64,000 nucleotides of DNA, taken from positions 120,809 through 184,808 of the forward strand of contig NZ_LR656175.1 of NCBI RefSeq assembly GCF_902168435.1. The letters run 5' to 3'. Positions within the stretch are counted from its first letter, which is position 1; each line of letters begins with the position of its first letter. This document shows positions 35,919-46,338 of the stretch, one piece after another. Under the pieces are notes generated by a model. The model was not told the DNA's origin, did not search any database, and was given only the letters and a program-made list of their open reading frames with translations. Source of the DNA: Bacillus marasmi (GTDB lineage Bacteria > Bacillota > Bacilli > Bacillales > Cytobacillaceae). The position numbers and the translations under genes were made by a program.

Positions 35919-37452
35919 TTACATGTTGGGAATTGACATTGGTACGACTAGCACAAAGGCCGTACTATTCACTGAAAAAGGTGAAGTCATTCAAACTGAA
36001 AATATCGGATATCCCCTTTACACACCGGATATCTCAACAGCTGAACAAAACCCGGATGAAATTTATCAAGCGGTTTTACAAGCAATCTCTAATATTATGA
36101 AGCAGCATTCCCAAAAGCAGCTTTTGTTTATTTCGTTTAGTAGTGCGATGCATAGCGTTATTGCCATGGATGAAAATGACCAACCATTAACACCATGTAT
36201 TACCTGGGCTGATAATCGAAGTGAAGCTTGGGCCCATAAAATCAAACATGAATTAAATGGTCACGAGGTTTATAAACGTACGGGGACCCCGATTCACCCG
36301 ATGTCACCACTAAGCAAAATCACGTGGATTGTAAATGAACGACCTGAGATTGCCGAGAAAACCAAAAAATACATTGGTATTAAAGAATATGTCTTCAAAA
36401 AGTTCTTTGACCAATATGTCGTTGATTACTCCTTGGCTTCAGCAATGGGAATGATGAACCTTACCGCATTAGATTGGGATGAGGAAGCGTTAACTATCGC
36501 TGGAATCTCAAAGGATCAGTTATCAGAGTTAGTTCCAACTACAAAAAGCTTTAGCAACTGCAATACAGAACTAGCAAAGCAAATTGGTATTGATCCACAA
36601 ACTCCATTCATCATAGGCGCAAGTGATGGTGTACTGTCCAATCTTGGCGTAAACGCGATTCGAAAAGGTGAAATTGCCGTAACGATTGGGACAAGCGGTG
36701 CGATTCGTACCATCATCGACCGACCACAAACGGATGACAAAGGAAGAATCTTTTGTTATGCCTTGACGGAAAAACACTGGGTTATTGGCGGTCCAGTGAA
36801 CAATGGTGGCATGGTGCTGCGCTGGATTCGAGATGAATTTGCATCCGCTGAAGTTGAAACAGCAAAACGATTAGGAATTGACCCGTATGAAGTTTTAACG
36901 AAAATCGCTGAACGCGTGAGACCAGGTGCTGATGGATTACTATTCCATCCATATTTAGCAGGTGAACGTGCTCCATTATGGAACCCAGATGTACGTGGTT
37001 CATTTTTCGGATTAACTCTATCACATAAAAAGGAACACATGATTCGCGCCGCATTAGAAGGTGTCATTTACAATCTATACACTGTATTCCTCGCATTAAC
37101 TGAATGCATGGATGGTCCAGTAACAAGGATTCAGGCAACTGGCGGCTTTGCCCGCTCAAATGTCTGGCGGCAAATGATGTCAGATATCTTTGAATCGGAA
37201 GTCGTAGTTCCAGAAAGCTATGAAAGCTCTTGTCTTGGTGCGTGTTTATTGGGGTTATATGCTATTGGGAAAATTGACTCCTTTGAAGTGGCAGGCGAAA
37301 TGATTGGCAGCACCCTCAAGCATACGCCACAACAAGAAGCCGTTAAGGAATATCGAGAATTATTGCCAATTTTTATTCATTTATCGAGGAATTTAGAAGA
37401 AGATTATACCCGCATTGCAAACTATCAAAGAAGTTTAATTAAACACAACTAG
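35911..37452 (+). CDS. gntK: Gluconokinase
   Basis: A 513-residue FGGY-family kinase converting gluconate to 6-phosphogluconate. N-terminal ATPase-fold motif LGIDIGTTSTKAVLF, central GASDGVLSNLGVNA, and C-terminal ATGGFARSNVWRQMMSDIF. The ATG at 35911 inside the gntR end is chosen: the product then begins MTNYMLGIDIG like B. subtilis GntK, and GAAAGGTG precedes it. The longer frame adds 24 unrelated codons. Confidence 0.96.
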   Translation: MTNYMLGIDIGTTSTKAVLFTEKGEVIQTENIGYPLYTPDISTAEQNPDEIYQAVLQAISNIMKQHSQKQLLFISFSSAMHSVIAMDENDQPLTPCITWADNRSEAWAHKIKHELNGHEVYKRTGTPIHPMSPLSKITWIVNERPEIAEKTKKYIGIKEYVFKKFFDQYVVDYSLASAMGMMNLTALDWDEEALTIAGISKDQLSELVPTTKSFSNCNTELAKQIGIDPQTPFIIGASDGVLSNLGVNAIRKGEIAVTIGTSGAIRTIIDRPQTDDKGRIFCYALTEKHWVIGGPVNNGGMVLRWIRDEFASAEVETAKRLGIDPYEVLTKIAERVRPGADGLLFHPYLAGERAPLWNPDVRGSFFGLTLSHKKEHMIRAALEGVIYNLYTVFLALTECMDGPVTRIQATGGFARSNVWRQMMSDIFESEVVVPESYESSCLGACLLGLYAIGKIDSFEVAGEMIGSTLKHTPQQEAVKEYRELLPIFIHLSRNLEEDYTRIANYQRSLIKHN

Positions 37453-37474
37453 AATTACTTTAGGGGGAAATCAC

Positions 37475-38821
37475 ATGCCATTATTTATAGTTGCCCTTGG
37501 CATTATTGCACTACTCGTTTTAATCATGGGGCTAAAATTAAACACGTTTATCTCATTAATTATTGTCTCATTTGGAGTTGCGTTAGCTCTCGGAATGCCG
37601 CTTGATGCAATTGTCAAAACCATCGAAGCAGGTTTGGGCGGAACACTCGGCCATATCGCGCTTATTTTTGGACTCGGTGCGATGTTAGGGAAATTAATCG
37701 CAGACTCTGGTGGAGCACAACGGATTGCGACAACGCTTGTTAATAAATTTGGTGAAAAGAATATTCAATGGGCAGTCGTTGCTGCTTCATTTATTATCGG
37801 TATTGCTTTATTTTTCGAAGTTGGCTTAGTTTTATTGATTCCAATCGTATTTGCTATTTCAAAAGAATTAAAGATTTCTATTTTATATCTCGGAATTCCG
37901 ATGACAGCCGCTTTATCTGTTACACATGGTTTCCTACCGCCGCATCCAGGACCAACTGTTATTGCCGGTGAGTATGGGGCAAATATTGGCGAAGTATTAC
38001 TTTATGGCTTCATCATCGCTGTTCCAACCGTCATTATAGCTGGACCGATTTTTACCAAAATTGCCAAGAAACTAGTACCCGCTTCATTCAACAAAACTGG
38101 TAATATTGCTTCTTTAGGTGAACAAAAGGTGTTCAAGCTTGAAGATACTCCTGGCTTTGGTATCAGCGTTTTCACTTCTTTACTACCTGTTATTTTAATG
38201 TCGATTGCGACTGTTATTACTTTGCTCCAAAAAACAATCGGATTTGAAGATAATAGCTTGCTCGCAGCGATTCGTTTTATTGGTGAAGCAGGAACTTCGA
38301 TGTTAATTTCTTTATTAGTTGCCGTTTATACAATGGGGATTGCTAGAAAAATCCCAATTAAAGAAGTCATGAATTCTTGTACAACTGCCATTACTCATAT
38401 AGGAATGATGCTGTTAATTATCGGAGGCGGCGGTGCCTTCAAACAAGTATTAATTGACGGTGGTGTAGGTGACTACGTTGCAGAAATTTTTAAGGGAACT
38501 TCCCTTTCACCTATCCTACTCGCTTGGATTATCGCAGCAATCTTGCGAATCTCACTTGGCTCAGCTACTGTAGCTGCTTTAACTACTGCTGGTTTAGTGA
38601 TTCCAATGTTAGGTCAATCAGATGTTAACCTCGCCTTAGTTGTATTAGCAACCGGAGCTGGAAGCTTAATTGCCTCTCACGTTAACGATGCAGGTTTCTG
38701 GATGTTTAAAGAGTATTTTGGCCTAAGCATGAAAGAAACGTTTGCAACATGGACTTTACTCGAAACGATTATTTCTGTAGCAGGACTTGGATTTATTCTA
38801 TTATTAAGCTTATTCGTTTAA
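37475..38821 (+). CDS. gntP: Gluconate permease
   Basis: A 448-residue proton symporter of the GntP family with about 12-14 membrane helices. Typical segments are FGLGAMLGKLIADSGGAQRI, HGFLPPHPGPT and the terminal GSLIASHVNDAGFWMFKEYF. AGGGGG precedes the ATG, 22 bp after gntK. A hairpin follows it before gntZ. A second GntP-family permease is encoded at 56277. Confidence 0.95.
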   Translation: MPLFIVALGIIALLVLIMGLKLNTFISLIIVSFGVALALGMPLDAIVKTIEAGLGGTLGHIALIFGLGAMLGKLIADSGGAQRIATTLVNKFGEKNIQWAVVAASFIIGIALFFEVGLVLLIPIVFAISKELKISILYLGIPMTAALSVTHGFLPPHPGPTVIAGEYGANIGEVLLYGFIIAVPTVIIAGPIFTKIAKKLVPASFNKTGNIASLGEQKVFKLEDTPGFGISVFTSLLPVILMSIATVITLLQKTIGFEDNSLLAAIRFIGEAGTSMLISLLVAVYTMGIARKIPIKEVMNSCTTAITHIGMMLLIIGGGGAFKQVLIDGGVGDYVAEIFKGTSLSPILLAWIIAAILRISLGSATVAALTTAGLVIPMLGQSDVNLALVVLATGAGSLIASHVNDAGFWMFKEYFGLSMKETFATWTLLETIISVAGLGFILLLSLFV

Positions 38822-38835
38822 TTTGATGCAGAACT

Positions 38836-38906
38836 AAAGGCAGTAAAGTCCTCTCTTATCCCTGACATTTTTCAGGAAATAGATGAGGGTTTCACTGCCT
38901 TTTACT
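38836..38906 (+). terminator. Intra-operon stem-loop between gntP and gntZ
   Basis: AAAGGCAGT / ACTGCCTTT closes a larger structure containing CCTGA / TCAGG, followed by TTTTACTTT. It could act as a partial terminator lowering gntZ expression. Confidence 0.65.
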
Positions 38907-38927
38907 TTAACATAAGGAGCAGGTGAA

Positions 38928-40328
38928 ATGATCAATACAATTGGTGTAATTGGATTAGGTGTCATGGGGAGCAATATTGCGTTAAATATGGCCAATAAAG
39001 GTGAACAGGTTGCCGTTTATAACTATACAAGAGATTTAACTGATCTTTTTGTTAAAAATAACGAAGGTAAATCGTTCCGCGCTTATTACGACATTCATGA
39101 GTTTGTTCAGTCGTTAGAGGCCCCTAGAAAGATTTTTCTAATGGTTACAGCTGGGAAGGCTATTGATTCAGTTATTAATCTATTACTTCCACATCTTGAA
39201 GCAAATGACATCATCATGGATGGCGGCAATTCACATTTTCTTGATACGGAACGCCGTTATGATGAATTAAAAGCAAAAGGTATTGGTTATCTAGGAATTG
39301 GTATATCAGGTGGTGAAGTTGGCGCACTAAACGGACCATCGATTATGCCCGGCGGTGATCAAGAAGTGTATGAAAAAGTGGCTCCCATCTTCACTAAAAT
39401 TGCCGCCCAAGTAGAACAAGACCCATGTTGTGTTTATTTAGGTCCTAAAGGGGCCGGTCATTTTGTTAAAATGGTCCACAACGGAATCGAATATGCTGAT
39501 ATGCAGCTAATTACAGAAGCGTATACTTTCTTAAGAAATCGACTTAATCTATCTATTCTTGAGATTGCTGATATTTTTGATGAATGGAACCAAGGTGAGC
39601 TAAAAAGCTATTTAATTGAAATCACAACAGAGATTTTACGAAAAAAGGATGAAATAACAGGCTTACCGCTTATTGATGTGATCTTAGACAAAACAGGCCA
39701 AAAAGGAACAGGGAAATGGACAAGCATCCAAGCAATTGATAACGGGGTCCCTGCATCCATCATTACAGAGTCATTGTTTGCGCGTTATCTTTCTTCATTA
39801 AAAGAAGAACGAATCGTTGCAGCGGATATTTTGGCCGGTCCAGAAATGGAGCAGGTCGCCCTTGATCGATCTACTTGGATTGAGAATGTTAGACAAGCAT
39901 TATATTTGGGGAAAATTTGTGCCTACACTCAAGGATTTTCGCAATATAAAACAGCTGCAGAAACATATGGATGGGACCTACCGTTACAGGATATTGCCCT
40001 CATTTTCCGCGGTGGCTGTATTATCAGGGCTGAATTTTTAAACACCATTAGCGAGTGCTATCAAAAGGATCCGCAGCTAGTAAATCTATTACTCTCTCCT
40101 TATTTCTCAGAAAAAGTGAAAGAGTATCAGCCTGGTTTACGTAAAGTAGTCTGTGAAGGGATTGTTAATGGTATTTCATTCCCTTGTTTAAGTGCTTCGT
40201 TAGCCTATTATGATAGCTATCGAACTGGCAACTCAAACGCCAGCCTAGTACAAGCACAGCGTGACTATTTTGGAGCACATACTTATGAACGTAACGATAG
40301 ACCGGGGACATTTCATACAAACTGGTAA
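38928..40328 (+). CDS. gntZ: 6-phosphogluconate dehydrogenase
   Basis: A 466-residue decarboxylating dehydrogenase. N-terminal coenzyme fold IGVIGLGVMGSNIALNMANKG, substrate loop GISGGEVGALNGPSIMPGG, KMVHNGIEYADMQ and DKTGQKGTGKWTS are intact. Position as fourth gene of gntRKPZ and its wording match B. subtilis GntZ. Product is ribulose 5-phosphate. AAGGAGC precedes the ATG. Confidence 0.95.
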   Translation: MINTIGVIGLGVMGSNIALNMANKGEQVAVYNYTRDLTDLFVKNNEGKSFRAYYDIHEFVQSLEAPRKIFLMVTAGKAIDSVINLLLPHLEANDIIMDGGNSHFLDTERRYDELKAKGIGYLGIGISGGEVGALNGPSIMPGGDQEVYEKVAPIFTKIAAQVEQDPCCVYLGPKGAGHFVKMVHNGIEYADMQLITEAYTFLRNRLNLSILEIADIFDEWNQGELKSYLIEITTEILRKKDEITGLPLIDVILDKTGQKGTGKWTSIQAIDNGVPASIITESLFARYLSSLKEERIVAADILAGPEMEQVALDRSTWIENVRQALYLGKICAYTQGFSQYKTAAETYGWDLPLQDIALIFRGGCIIRAEFLNTISECYQKDPQLVNLLLSPYFSEKVKEYQPGLRKVVCEGIVNGISFPCLSASLAYYDSYRTGNSNASLVQAQRDYFGAHTYERNDRPGTFHTNW

Positions 40329-40339
40329 ACCGTAAACAT

Positions 40340-40385
40340 AATAAGGGAATCCCAATTGATGACTGGGATTCCCTTATTTTTTGGC
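40340..40385. terminator. Terminator of the gnt operon
   Basis: Perfect 15-bp stem AATAAGGGAATCCCA / TGGGATTCCCTTATT followed by TTTT, between gntZ and the convergent kinase gene. Confidence 0.92.
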
Positions 40386-40414
40386 TTTATATTATTGACT
40401 GGAAAGGTATTTCT

Positions 40415-42484
40415 CTAGTTATATTTTGGTAGAGTAATCATTGCCTTAAACAAATCTCCATCAATTTGAATCTCAAATTTGCCATGTTGATTTTCAATTA
40501 AACTTTTGGCAATCGATAAGCCTAAGCCACTGCCTTGGCTTGAGCGTGCCTCATCTCCACGCTTAAACCGTTCCATTAATTCTTCCTCAGAAATATTTAA
40601 CTCGTAAGCTGAAATATTTTTAAAAGAAAGACGAACTTCATTTCCTAAATCCTCAATATCGACGTAAACCCTAGAATTCCCAAGTGCATATTTGAAGATA
40701 TTGGAAAGCAGGTTTTCAATTGATCTCCACAGCAACTTCCCATCCGCACTGACATAAACCTTATCGTTAGGATGATTAAGCTTAAACTGCAAACCTAAAT
40801 CCTCAATCTTATCGTTCATTTCGCCTAAGCCTTGGGTAATTAATGATTCTACATCAATCCGCTCAAGATGAACTGGTATATTACCACTTGATGCTTTCGC
40901 TGCTTCAAATAAATCATCCGTTAATACCTTTAAGCGATTCGATTTTTGAACAAGCACTTCTATATACTCGTCCACTTTTGCAGGATCTTTTTCCTGCTTT
41001 AATAAGTCCACATACGTGATAATTGAGGTTAATGGTGTTCGGATATCGTGTGATACATTCGTGATAAGCTCTGTTTTGAGTCGCTCACTTTTTAGCTCAT
41101 TATGAACAGCATTCTTTAGACCATCGGAAATTGAGTTAATATTTTCGGCAAGGTCAGCAAATTCACCTTTTCCTTCGACTTCAATTCGATGATAGGAATC
41201 ACCATTCTTGATTCTCTCGACCCCAGCTTTGATTGCATTAAAGGTCTTGATTTTTTTCATAGCGAACCAAGCTGCCACACCAAGTGTAATCGGAAAAATA
41301 AAGAATGTTGCCGCCACTACTAATGGATAGCCGACTACGATTAGCACCGTTTTAACGGCAATATTTCCACCTTTGTACACTTGACCGACAAACCCAACAA
41401 GCTTTGCAAATAGCCAGTATAATAACGAATGCTTGAACAGGCTTCTATTTTTCACATGCTTAACAAGTGTCATGATTAGCAGAAACCCTAGTGCTGCAAT
41501 TGGAAGTGAGATTGGAATGATATAATCCAAATTAGGAAAAGTATTTTCAAGCATGGCCACCCATAATACAATTAGACCAAAGCAGATAGCTAAATTGATA
41601 TCATTAAATAAATGATCTAGAGTATTTAAGTGTAACTTTTCATCCTTAAACGAATCTCGGCCGATGACAATAACAAGATAGATAAAGGCTGCTAGGAAAC
41701 CGGCCAAATATGCAAATAAAACAACTAAGCTGTCCTTAACCTCAGCTTGATCCTTTTCCCATTCATTTATTTGTTGATTGAGAAACTTATCAGTAAAGCC
41801 AATATACACTACCGTATCATCCGTTATCATGGAATCCTTTGTATCAATAAATCGGTATACTTCCCTGTTATCGTTCAGCTTCTGCGGATAAAACTCGTGT
41901 TGATATTGATCAAATAATAGATACGCTGGATAGTCCTTAAATTGATTCTTTTCTTTTTTGGTTGTATTAGAAAACTCATTGACCCCATCACTGGCAAAGT
42001 ACAGTGGATTTTTGTATTCCTTAATATTTTGAAGCAGACGGTGATATTCTTTCAAATCCTCTTTGATTAATTGATCCTTAGCCTGTTTAATTTTTTCAGC
42101 ATATTCTTCGTTAAACACTTGACGGTTTTCTCCATCTGCTAATTGGGGGTTATAACTCCTGGAATTTCCTTGAAACTGAAAATACAATTCATCTTCCGCA
42201 GCTCTTAATTCACCCTCATCGATTGTAGCCCCGCTTAAGATATGCTCTTCACTCTTATAATTAGTAATTAACCATGTTAACTCACTAATTAGCAGCTCAT
42301 TTTCACGAACGATGGCATCACTTTGAAAATAGTTCTCTTCAAAAATAACGCCGAAATCACCATCATTTTTCACTTCAACTTCAATAATTTGTTTTAGTAA
42401 TAACGAGAAACAGGTAATCATGATCATGAAAACCACAACTTTTATAATTATTGAATGGCTATAACTTCTCGACTTTGTAGCCAA
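40415..42484 (-). CDS. Large membrane sensor histidine kinase (VanS-like)
   Basis: About 689 residues: an N-terminal helix (13-30), a long extracellular domain (to about 245), then six or so further helices (about 250-410), a HAMP-like linker, HisKA with His in TNVSHDIRTPLTSIITYVDL, and HATPase_c ending SSQGSGLGLSIAKSLIEN. The TTG start overlaps the regulator gene by 26 bp and abuts its GGGGAG, so the true start may be an internal GTG or ATG about 17-20 codons later. Partner of the regulator just upstream. Confidence 0.85.
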   Translation of the reverse strand: MATKSRSYSHSIIIKVVVFMIMITCFSLLLKQIIEVEVKNDGDFGVIFEENYFQSDAIVRENELLISELTWLITNYKSEEHILSGATIDEGELRAAEDELYFQFQGNSRSYNPQLADGENRQVFNEEYAEKIKQAKDQLIKEDLKEYHRLLQNIKEYKNPLYFASDGVNEFSNTTKKEKNQFKDYPAYLLFDQYQHEFYPQKLNDNREVYRFIDTKDSMITDDTVVYIGFTDKFLNQQINEWEKDQAEVKDSLVVLFAYLAGFLAAFIYLVIVIGRDSFKDEKLHLNTLDHLFNDINLAICFGLIVLWVAMLENTFPNLDYIIPISLPIAALGFLLIMTLVKHVKNRSLFKHSLLYWLFAKLVGFVGQVYKGGNIAVKTVLIVVGYPLVVAATFFIFPITLGVAAWFAMKKIKTFNAIKAGVERIKNGDSYHRIEVEGKGEFADLAENINSISDGLKNAVHNELKSERLKTELITNVSHDIRTPLTSIITYVDLLKQEKDPAKVDEYIEVLVQKSNRLKVLTDDLFEAAKASSGNIPVHLERIDVESLITQGLGEMNDKIEDLGLQFKLNHPNDKVYVSADGKLLWRSIENLLSNIFKYALGNSRVYVDIEDLGNEVRLSFKNISAYELNISEEELMERFKRGDEARSSQGSGLGLSIAKSLIENQHGKFEIQIDGDLFKAMITLPKYN

Positions 42485-43145
42485 CTCCCCACACCACCTT
42501 CAAATATTTTGGCTCGCGCGGATTGATTTCGATTTTTTCCCTGATTTTACGGATATGAACAGTTACCGTATTTTCCGGGTTAAATGATGGTTCATTCCAA
42601 ACTTTTTCATAAATTTCCTCAATCGAAAAAACTCTACCTGCGTTCGCCGTCAACAGCTTTAGTATTTTATATTGGACCGGCGTCAGATGAACACTTTCAC
42701 CATCGACCGTGATGGTTTTTGTTTCATCGTCAATCTCGAGTCCTCCAGTTTTATACACATTGCTTTTTGTTTCCATTCCGCCAAAGGTTGTGTACCTTCT
42801 TAGCTGCGATTTAACCCTCGCAATGAGCTCGAGTGGGTTAAACGGCTTCGTAATGTAGTCATCCGCGCCCAAGTTTAGTCCTAGAATTTTATCGGTATCC
42901 TCTGATTTGGCAGAGAGCATGATGAGCGGGATATTATGTTCCTCTCTAATCTTCGCTGTTGCTCTAATACCATCAAGCTTTGGCATCATGATATCCATAA
43001 TGATTAAGTGAAGTTCTTTTTGTTCGACAATTTGCAAGGCCTCAAGGCCATCAAACACCTTAAAAACTTGATAGCCTTCGTTTTCTAAATAAATTCCAAT
43101 TGCATCAACAATCGCTTTATCATCATCACAAACCAATATGTTCAT
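42459..43145 (-). CDS. OmpR-family response regulator (VanR-like)
   Basis: A 228-residue regulator: receiver domain with DDD near residue 8, phospho-acceptor Asp in IIMDIMMPKLDG and a Lys in DYITKPFNPLEL, then a winged-helix output domain with NTVTVHIRKIREKI. ATG at 43145 has TAGGAG 8 nt upstream and beats the GTG three codons earlier. It precedes and overlaps its kinase gene. Signal and regulon unknown. Confidence 0.93.
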   Translation of the reverse strand: MNILVCDDDKAIVDAIGIYLENEGYQVFKVFDGLEALQIVEQKELHLIIMDIMMPKLDGIRATAKIREEHNIPLIMLSAKSEDTDKILGLNLGADDYITKPFNPLELIARVKSQLRRYTTFGGMETKSNVYKTGGLEIDDETKTITVDGESVHLTPVQYKILKLLTANAGRVFSIEEIYEKVWNEPSFNPENTVTVHIRKIREKIEINPREPKYLKVVWGVGYKVEKL

Positions 43146-43330
43146 GGAACTCACTCCTAAATTGACTTTTTATCATTCATCACCCCTTAAGCTTATCTTC
43201 TAAAGGAATGATATCAATTAAATCTTAACAAACTCCTGATGCAAATCTTAAGATTTTCTTATTGTTTTAGCACATAATAGCGATGGCGAGGTCGAAGATG
43301 AAGTTGAAGTTGAAATTAAAGTTAAAGTTA

Positions 43331-43519
43331 AAGTTGAGCATATCAGTGCTACACCGAGCAATTCTTGATTAAGGTGAGCAAATACGCATTCAACTGGGCA
43401 AATACTCTTTCGACTGAGCATATCTTTGTGTTCCGATATTAAAGTTGAGCATAAAATTTTAAAAGCCGAGCATATATTTCAAAAAGCCGAGCATAAATCT
43501 TTAAAAGTCGAGCATATCA
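43331..43519. repeat. 21-bp phased repeat array, inverted orientation
   Basis: On the minus strand, units TATGCTCGACTTTTAAAGA, TATGCTCGGCTTTTTGAAA, TATGCTCGGCTTTTAAAAT follow each other at 21 bp, then decayed units TATGCTCAACTTTAA, TATTTGCTCACCTTAA, TTGCTCGGTG. Closely matches the array at 17698-17880. A GAAGTT/AAAGTT hexamer run (43290-43333) borders it. The rest of 43146-43771 is AT-rich without a gene. Confidence 0.8.
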
Positions 43520-43771
43520 CATCAGAAATCGAGAAAGTATATTAGAAATCATTTATACTACTTCAATTAATCAATGTATTTTAGGAAGATTTCCATTTAT
43601 TAATTAGATTCATTTAAAGTTCACACTTTTTTTATATAGATTATTATACTCTCTTTCCATTTTCTCTAAAAAACAGCGTCTATTCACGAAAGTTCATCGG
43701 TTTGTCACACGTTTTCACAACTGATTAACCAGTAGTGCTTACTTCACATACTGTAGTGGTGGGGGGATAGT

Positions 43772-44707
43772 ATGAATACTGCAGTTTTTATTCAGGAAAT
43801 GTTGGTCCTTTACAGTATTGCACTGTTAGGTTTCATTATGAGGAGAATCGGAGTGATGAACGAGCATGCTACCACAGTTATTACCCAACTGTTGCTCAAT
43901 ATTACTTTACCTGCCCTTATCCTATATACATTAGATGCATCGTTTTCAATGGACATTGTCATTGATTTTCTGTGGCTCGTTTCGATGTCTGTTTACGTTC
44001 TTACTATTTCTATTTTTCTCGCAATGTGGTTGAGTAGACACAAAGATTTATTAATACCACAAAAATCAGTTTTTGAAGGATTGATCATATTCGGTAATCA
44101 AGGCTTTATCGGCTACGCCATTAGCTATATTGTACTTGGTGAACAAGGTGTATTCTATTTAACCTTATATAATGTCTATTATTTGATTCTTATTTGGACA
44201 TACGGCATCTTCCTTTTTAGTAAAAATAAGGGGTTTATCAACTGGAAAAATATCATATTTAACCCTGGCATTATTTCTACATTAATTGGCTTAGGTATAT
44301 TGTTATTGCCGATTAGTTGGTCGATAACTATTTCATCAGCTCTTGAGCTTGTTGGTAAAATGACTATACCGCTATCGATGATGATGATTGGCATGTTAAT
44401 TGCCAATATTGAATTAAAGGAGGTTACAGCACAACTGAAAAATATACAATTATGGAAGATTGTCTTACTCAGGCTTCTGATTATTCCAGCACTACTACTG
44501 CCGTTTTCCCTTGTGGACGTTCCCAGTTCCTTGCTTTTAATTGCCGTGCTCGTTTCTGGAATGCCCTCAGCACCCACAATTTTTCTTTATGCAAAACAAT
44601 ATGGTGGAGATCTTCATTTTGCCACATTGGGGGTACTTTTAACGACCCTACTTTGCACCTTAACCATCCCTCTGCTTTATACAACAGTGTATATAATTGG
44701 AAAATAG
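43772..44707 (+). CDS. AEC-family carrier (auxin efflux carrier/malate permease type)
   Basis: A 311-residue membrane protein with ten helices in the 5+5 AEC layout. The N-terminal NITLPALILYTL motif near residue 47 and the C-terminal SGMPSAPTIFLYAKQYGGD are typical. Relatives export or import malate, malonate or similar organic acids. It is convergent with malate:quinone oxidoreductase, which makes a dicarboxylate substrate plausible. GGTGGGGGG precedes the ATG. Confidence 0.88.
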   Translation: MNTAVFIQEMLVLYSIALLGFIMRRIGVMNEHATTVITQLLLNITLPALILYTLDASFSMDIVIDFLWLVSMSVYVLTISIFLAMWLSRHKDLLIPQKSVFEGLIIFGNQGFIGYAISYIVLGEQGVFYLTLYNVYYLILIWTYGIFLFSKNKGFINWKNIIFNPGIISTLIGLGILLLPISWSITISSALELVGKMTIPLSMMMIGMLIANIELKEVTAQLKNIQLWKIVLLRLLIIPALLLPFSLVDVPSSLLLIAVLVSGMPSAPTIFLYAKQYGGDLHFATLGVLLTTLLCTLTIPLLYTTVYIIGK

Positions 44708-44723
44708 CGTTCAAAAAGAAAAA

Positions 44724-44739
44724 TGTTTCACATGAAACA
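44724..44739. other. parS-like sequence, one mismatch
   Basis: TGTTTCACATGAAACA, identical to the site at 4448-4463, again between convergent genes and beside a terminator. Confidence 0.4.
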
Positions 44740-44780
44740 TTGCCCTCCTTAAGAAAAATCTCTTATGTAAACAAATACAA

Positions 44781-44815
44781 AAAGATCCCTCGCATGAAGC
44801 GTAGGGATCTTCTTA
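44781..44815. terminator. Bidirectional terminator
   Basis: AAAGATCCCTCGC / GCGTAGGGATCTT with flanking A and T tracts, between the AEC carrier and mqo. Confidence 0.85.
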
Positions 44816-44823
44816 TTTTATCA

Positions 44824-46338
44824 TTAAACCAATTCTGGTACTTTCTCTTCTTGTTGTTTGCCTGCTAAGCCTAGTACCTCTGAAGTCGATGTTTTGACTT
44901 CTTGTAATAGAGCTGGATTTTTCAGTAATGATTCGCCAAATGACGGAATCATTTCTTTTATTTTTGGCTCCCATTCTTTTAATTGTCCTGGGAAGCATTT
45001 TTTAATGACCTCTAGCATAACGTGAACAGCAGTTGAGGCACCTGGTGAAGCACCAAGCAATGCTGCAACAGAACCATCAGCAGCAGTAATAACTTCGGTA
45101 CCAAATTGAAGTGTTCCTTTGCCAGATGGAGTATCTTTAATAACTTGTACACGTTGACCAGCTACGACTAAATCCCAATCCTCACTCTTAGCAGTTGGGA
45201 TAAATTCACGTAGTTCTTCCATACGTTGTTCTTTTGATAACATAACTTGCTGAATGAGATATTTAGTTAATGCCATCTCTTTTGCGCCTGCAGCTAACAT
45301 AGTTAATAGATTATCAGACTTAATAGATGTGATTAAATCCATCATAGAGCCGTTCTTTAAAAACTTAGGTGAGAAACCGGCAAATGGTCCAAATAGCAAC
45401 GATTTTTTATTATCAATAAAGCGAGTATCAAGATGCGGAACAGACATTGGTGGAGCACCAACCTTAGCTTTTCCGTATACTTTCGCATGATGCTGTTCAA
45501 CAACTTCTGGATTGTTACATACCATGAAAATACCACTAACAGGGAATCCGCCAATATGTTTGCTTTCAGGAATACCCGTTTTTTGCAATAAGTGCAGACT
45601 TCCGCCGCCTCCGCCAATAAAGACGAACTTTGCAGTATGAAGTTCAACGTTGCCTGTTTCAAGGTTGCGGATTTTTAATTCCCATGAACCATCACTAGTA
45701 CGTTTGATATTATCAACACTATGTTGGTAATTGATTTCGACATCATTATTCTTTAAGTGGTCAAACAACATACGCGTTAACGCACCAAAGTTGACATCTG
45801 TACCAGTGTCAATTTTTGTAGCAGCTATTGGTTCATTTGCTGGGCGATCTTTCATAATAAGTGGAATCCAGTCCATTAATTTATCATGGTCTTCTGAAAA
45901 TTCCATTCCTTGAAAGAGCGGATTGTTTGAAAGCGCTTGAAAACGCTTCTTCAAAAACTCAACATTTGTTTCCCCTTGCACTAAACTCATATGAGGTAAT
46001 GGCATGATGAAGTCTTCTGGATTTTGAATCAGATTACTTTTTACAAGATAAGACCAAAACTGCATTGAAACTTGGAACTGTTCATTAATGCTGATAGCCT
46101 TGCTAATATCAATAGATCCATCCTGTTTTTCACTAGTGTAGTTAAGCTCACATAGTGCTGCATGTCCCGTTCCCGCATTATTCCATTCGTTAGAGCTTTC
46201 TTCCCCTGATGTTGCGAGCTTTTCAAACACTTTAATTTTCCAGTCTGGAACTAATTCCTTCAGCAGTGACCCCAAAGTGGCACTCATGATTCCAGCACCA
46301 ATCAAGATAACATCTGTTTTAGTTTGTCTGTTGCTCAT
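44824..46338 (-). CDS. mqo: Malate:quinone oxidoreductase
   Basis: A 504-residue membrane-associated FAD enzyme oxidising malate to oxaloacetate with electrons to quinone. FAD motif [20 protein letters not shown] at the N-terminus, [19 protein letters not shown] and the terminal [19 protein letters not shown] are family hallmarks. ATG at 46338 has AGGG at a proper distance; an ATG three codons earlier does not. Single gene. Confidence 0.96.
   Translation of the reverse strand: MSNRQTKTDVILIGAGIMSATLGSLLKELVPDWKIKVFEKLATSGEESSNEWNNAGTGHAALCELNYTSEKQDGSIDISKAISINEQFQVSMQFWSYLVKSNLIQNPEDFIMPLPHMSLVQGETNVEFLKKRFQALSNNPLFQGMEFSEDHDKLMDWIPLIMKDRPANEPIAATKIDTGTDVNFGALTRMLFDHLKNNDVEINYQHSVDNIKRTSDGSWELKIRNLETGNVELHTAKFVFIGGGGGSLHLLQKTGIPESKHIGGFPVSGIFMVCNNPEVVEQHHAKVYGKAKVGAPPMSVPHLDTRFIDNKKSLLFGPFAGFSPKFLKNGSMMDLITSIKSDNLLTMLAAGAKEMALTKYLIQQVMLSKEQRMEELREFIPTAKSEDWDLVVAGQRVQVIKDTPSGKGTLQFGTEVITAADGSVAALLGASPGASTAVHVMLEVIKKCFPGQLKEWEPKIKEMIPSFGESLLKNPALLQEVKTSTSEVLGLAGKQQEEKVPELV

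Noticed and set aside
44452-44868. 138-codon ORF overlapping the AEC carrier end and the terminator
   Set aside because: Runs out of frame through the real gene, across a parS-like site and a terminator.
45928-45941. cre-like TGAAAGCGCTTGAA inside mqo
   Set aside because: 12 of 14 matches but deep in coding sequence, over 400 bp from the start; likely chance.
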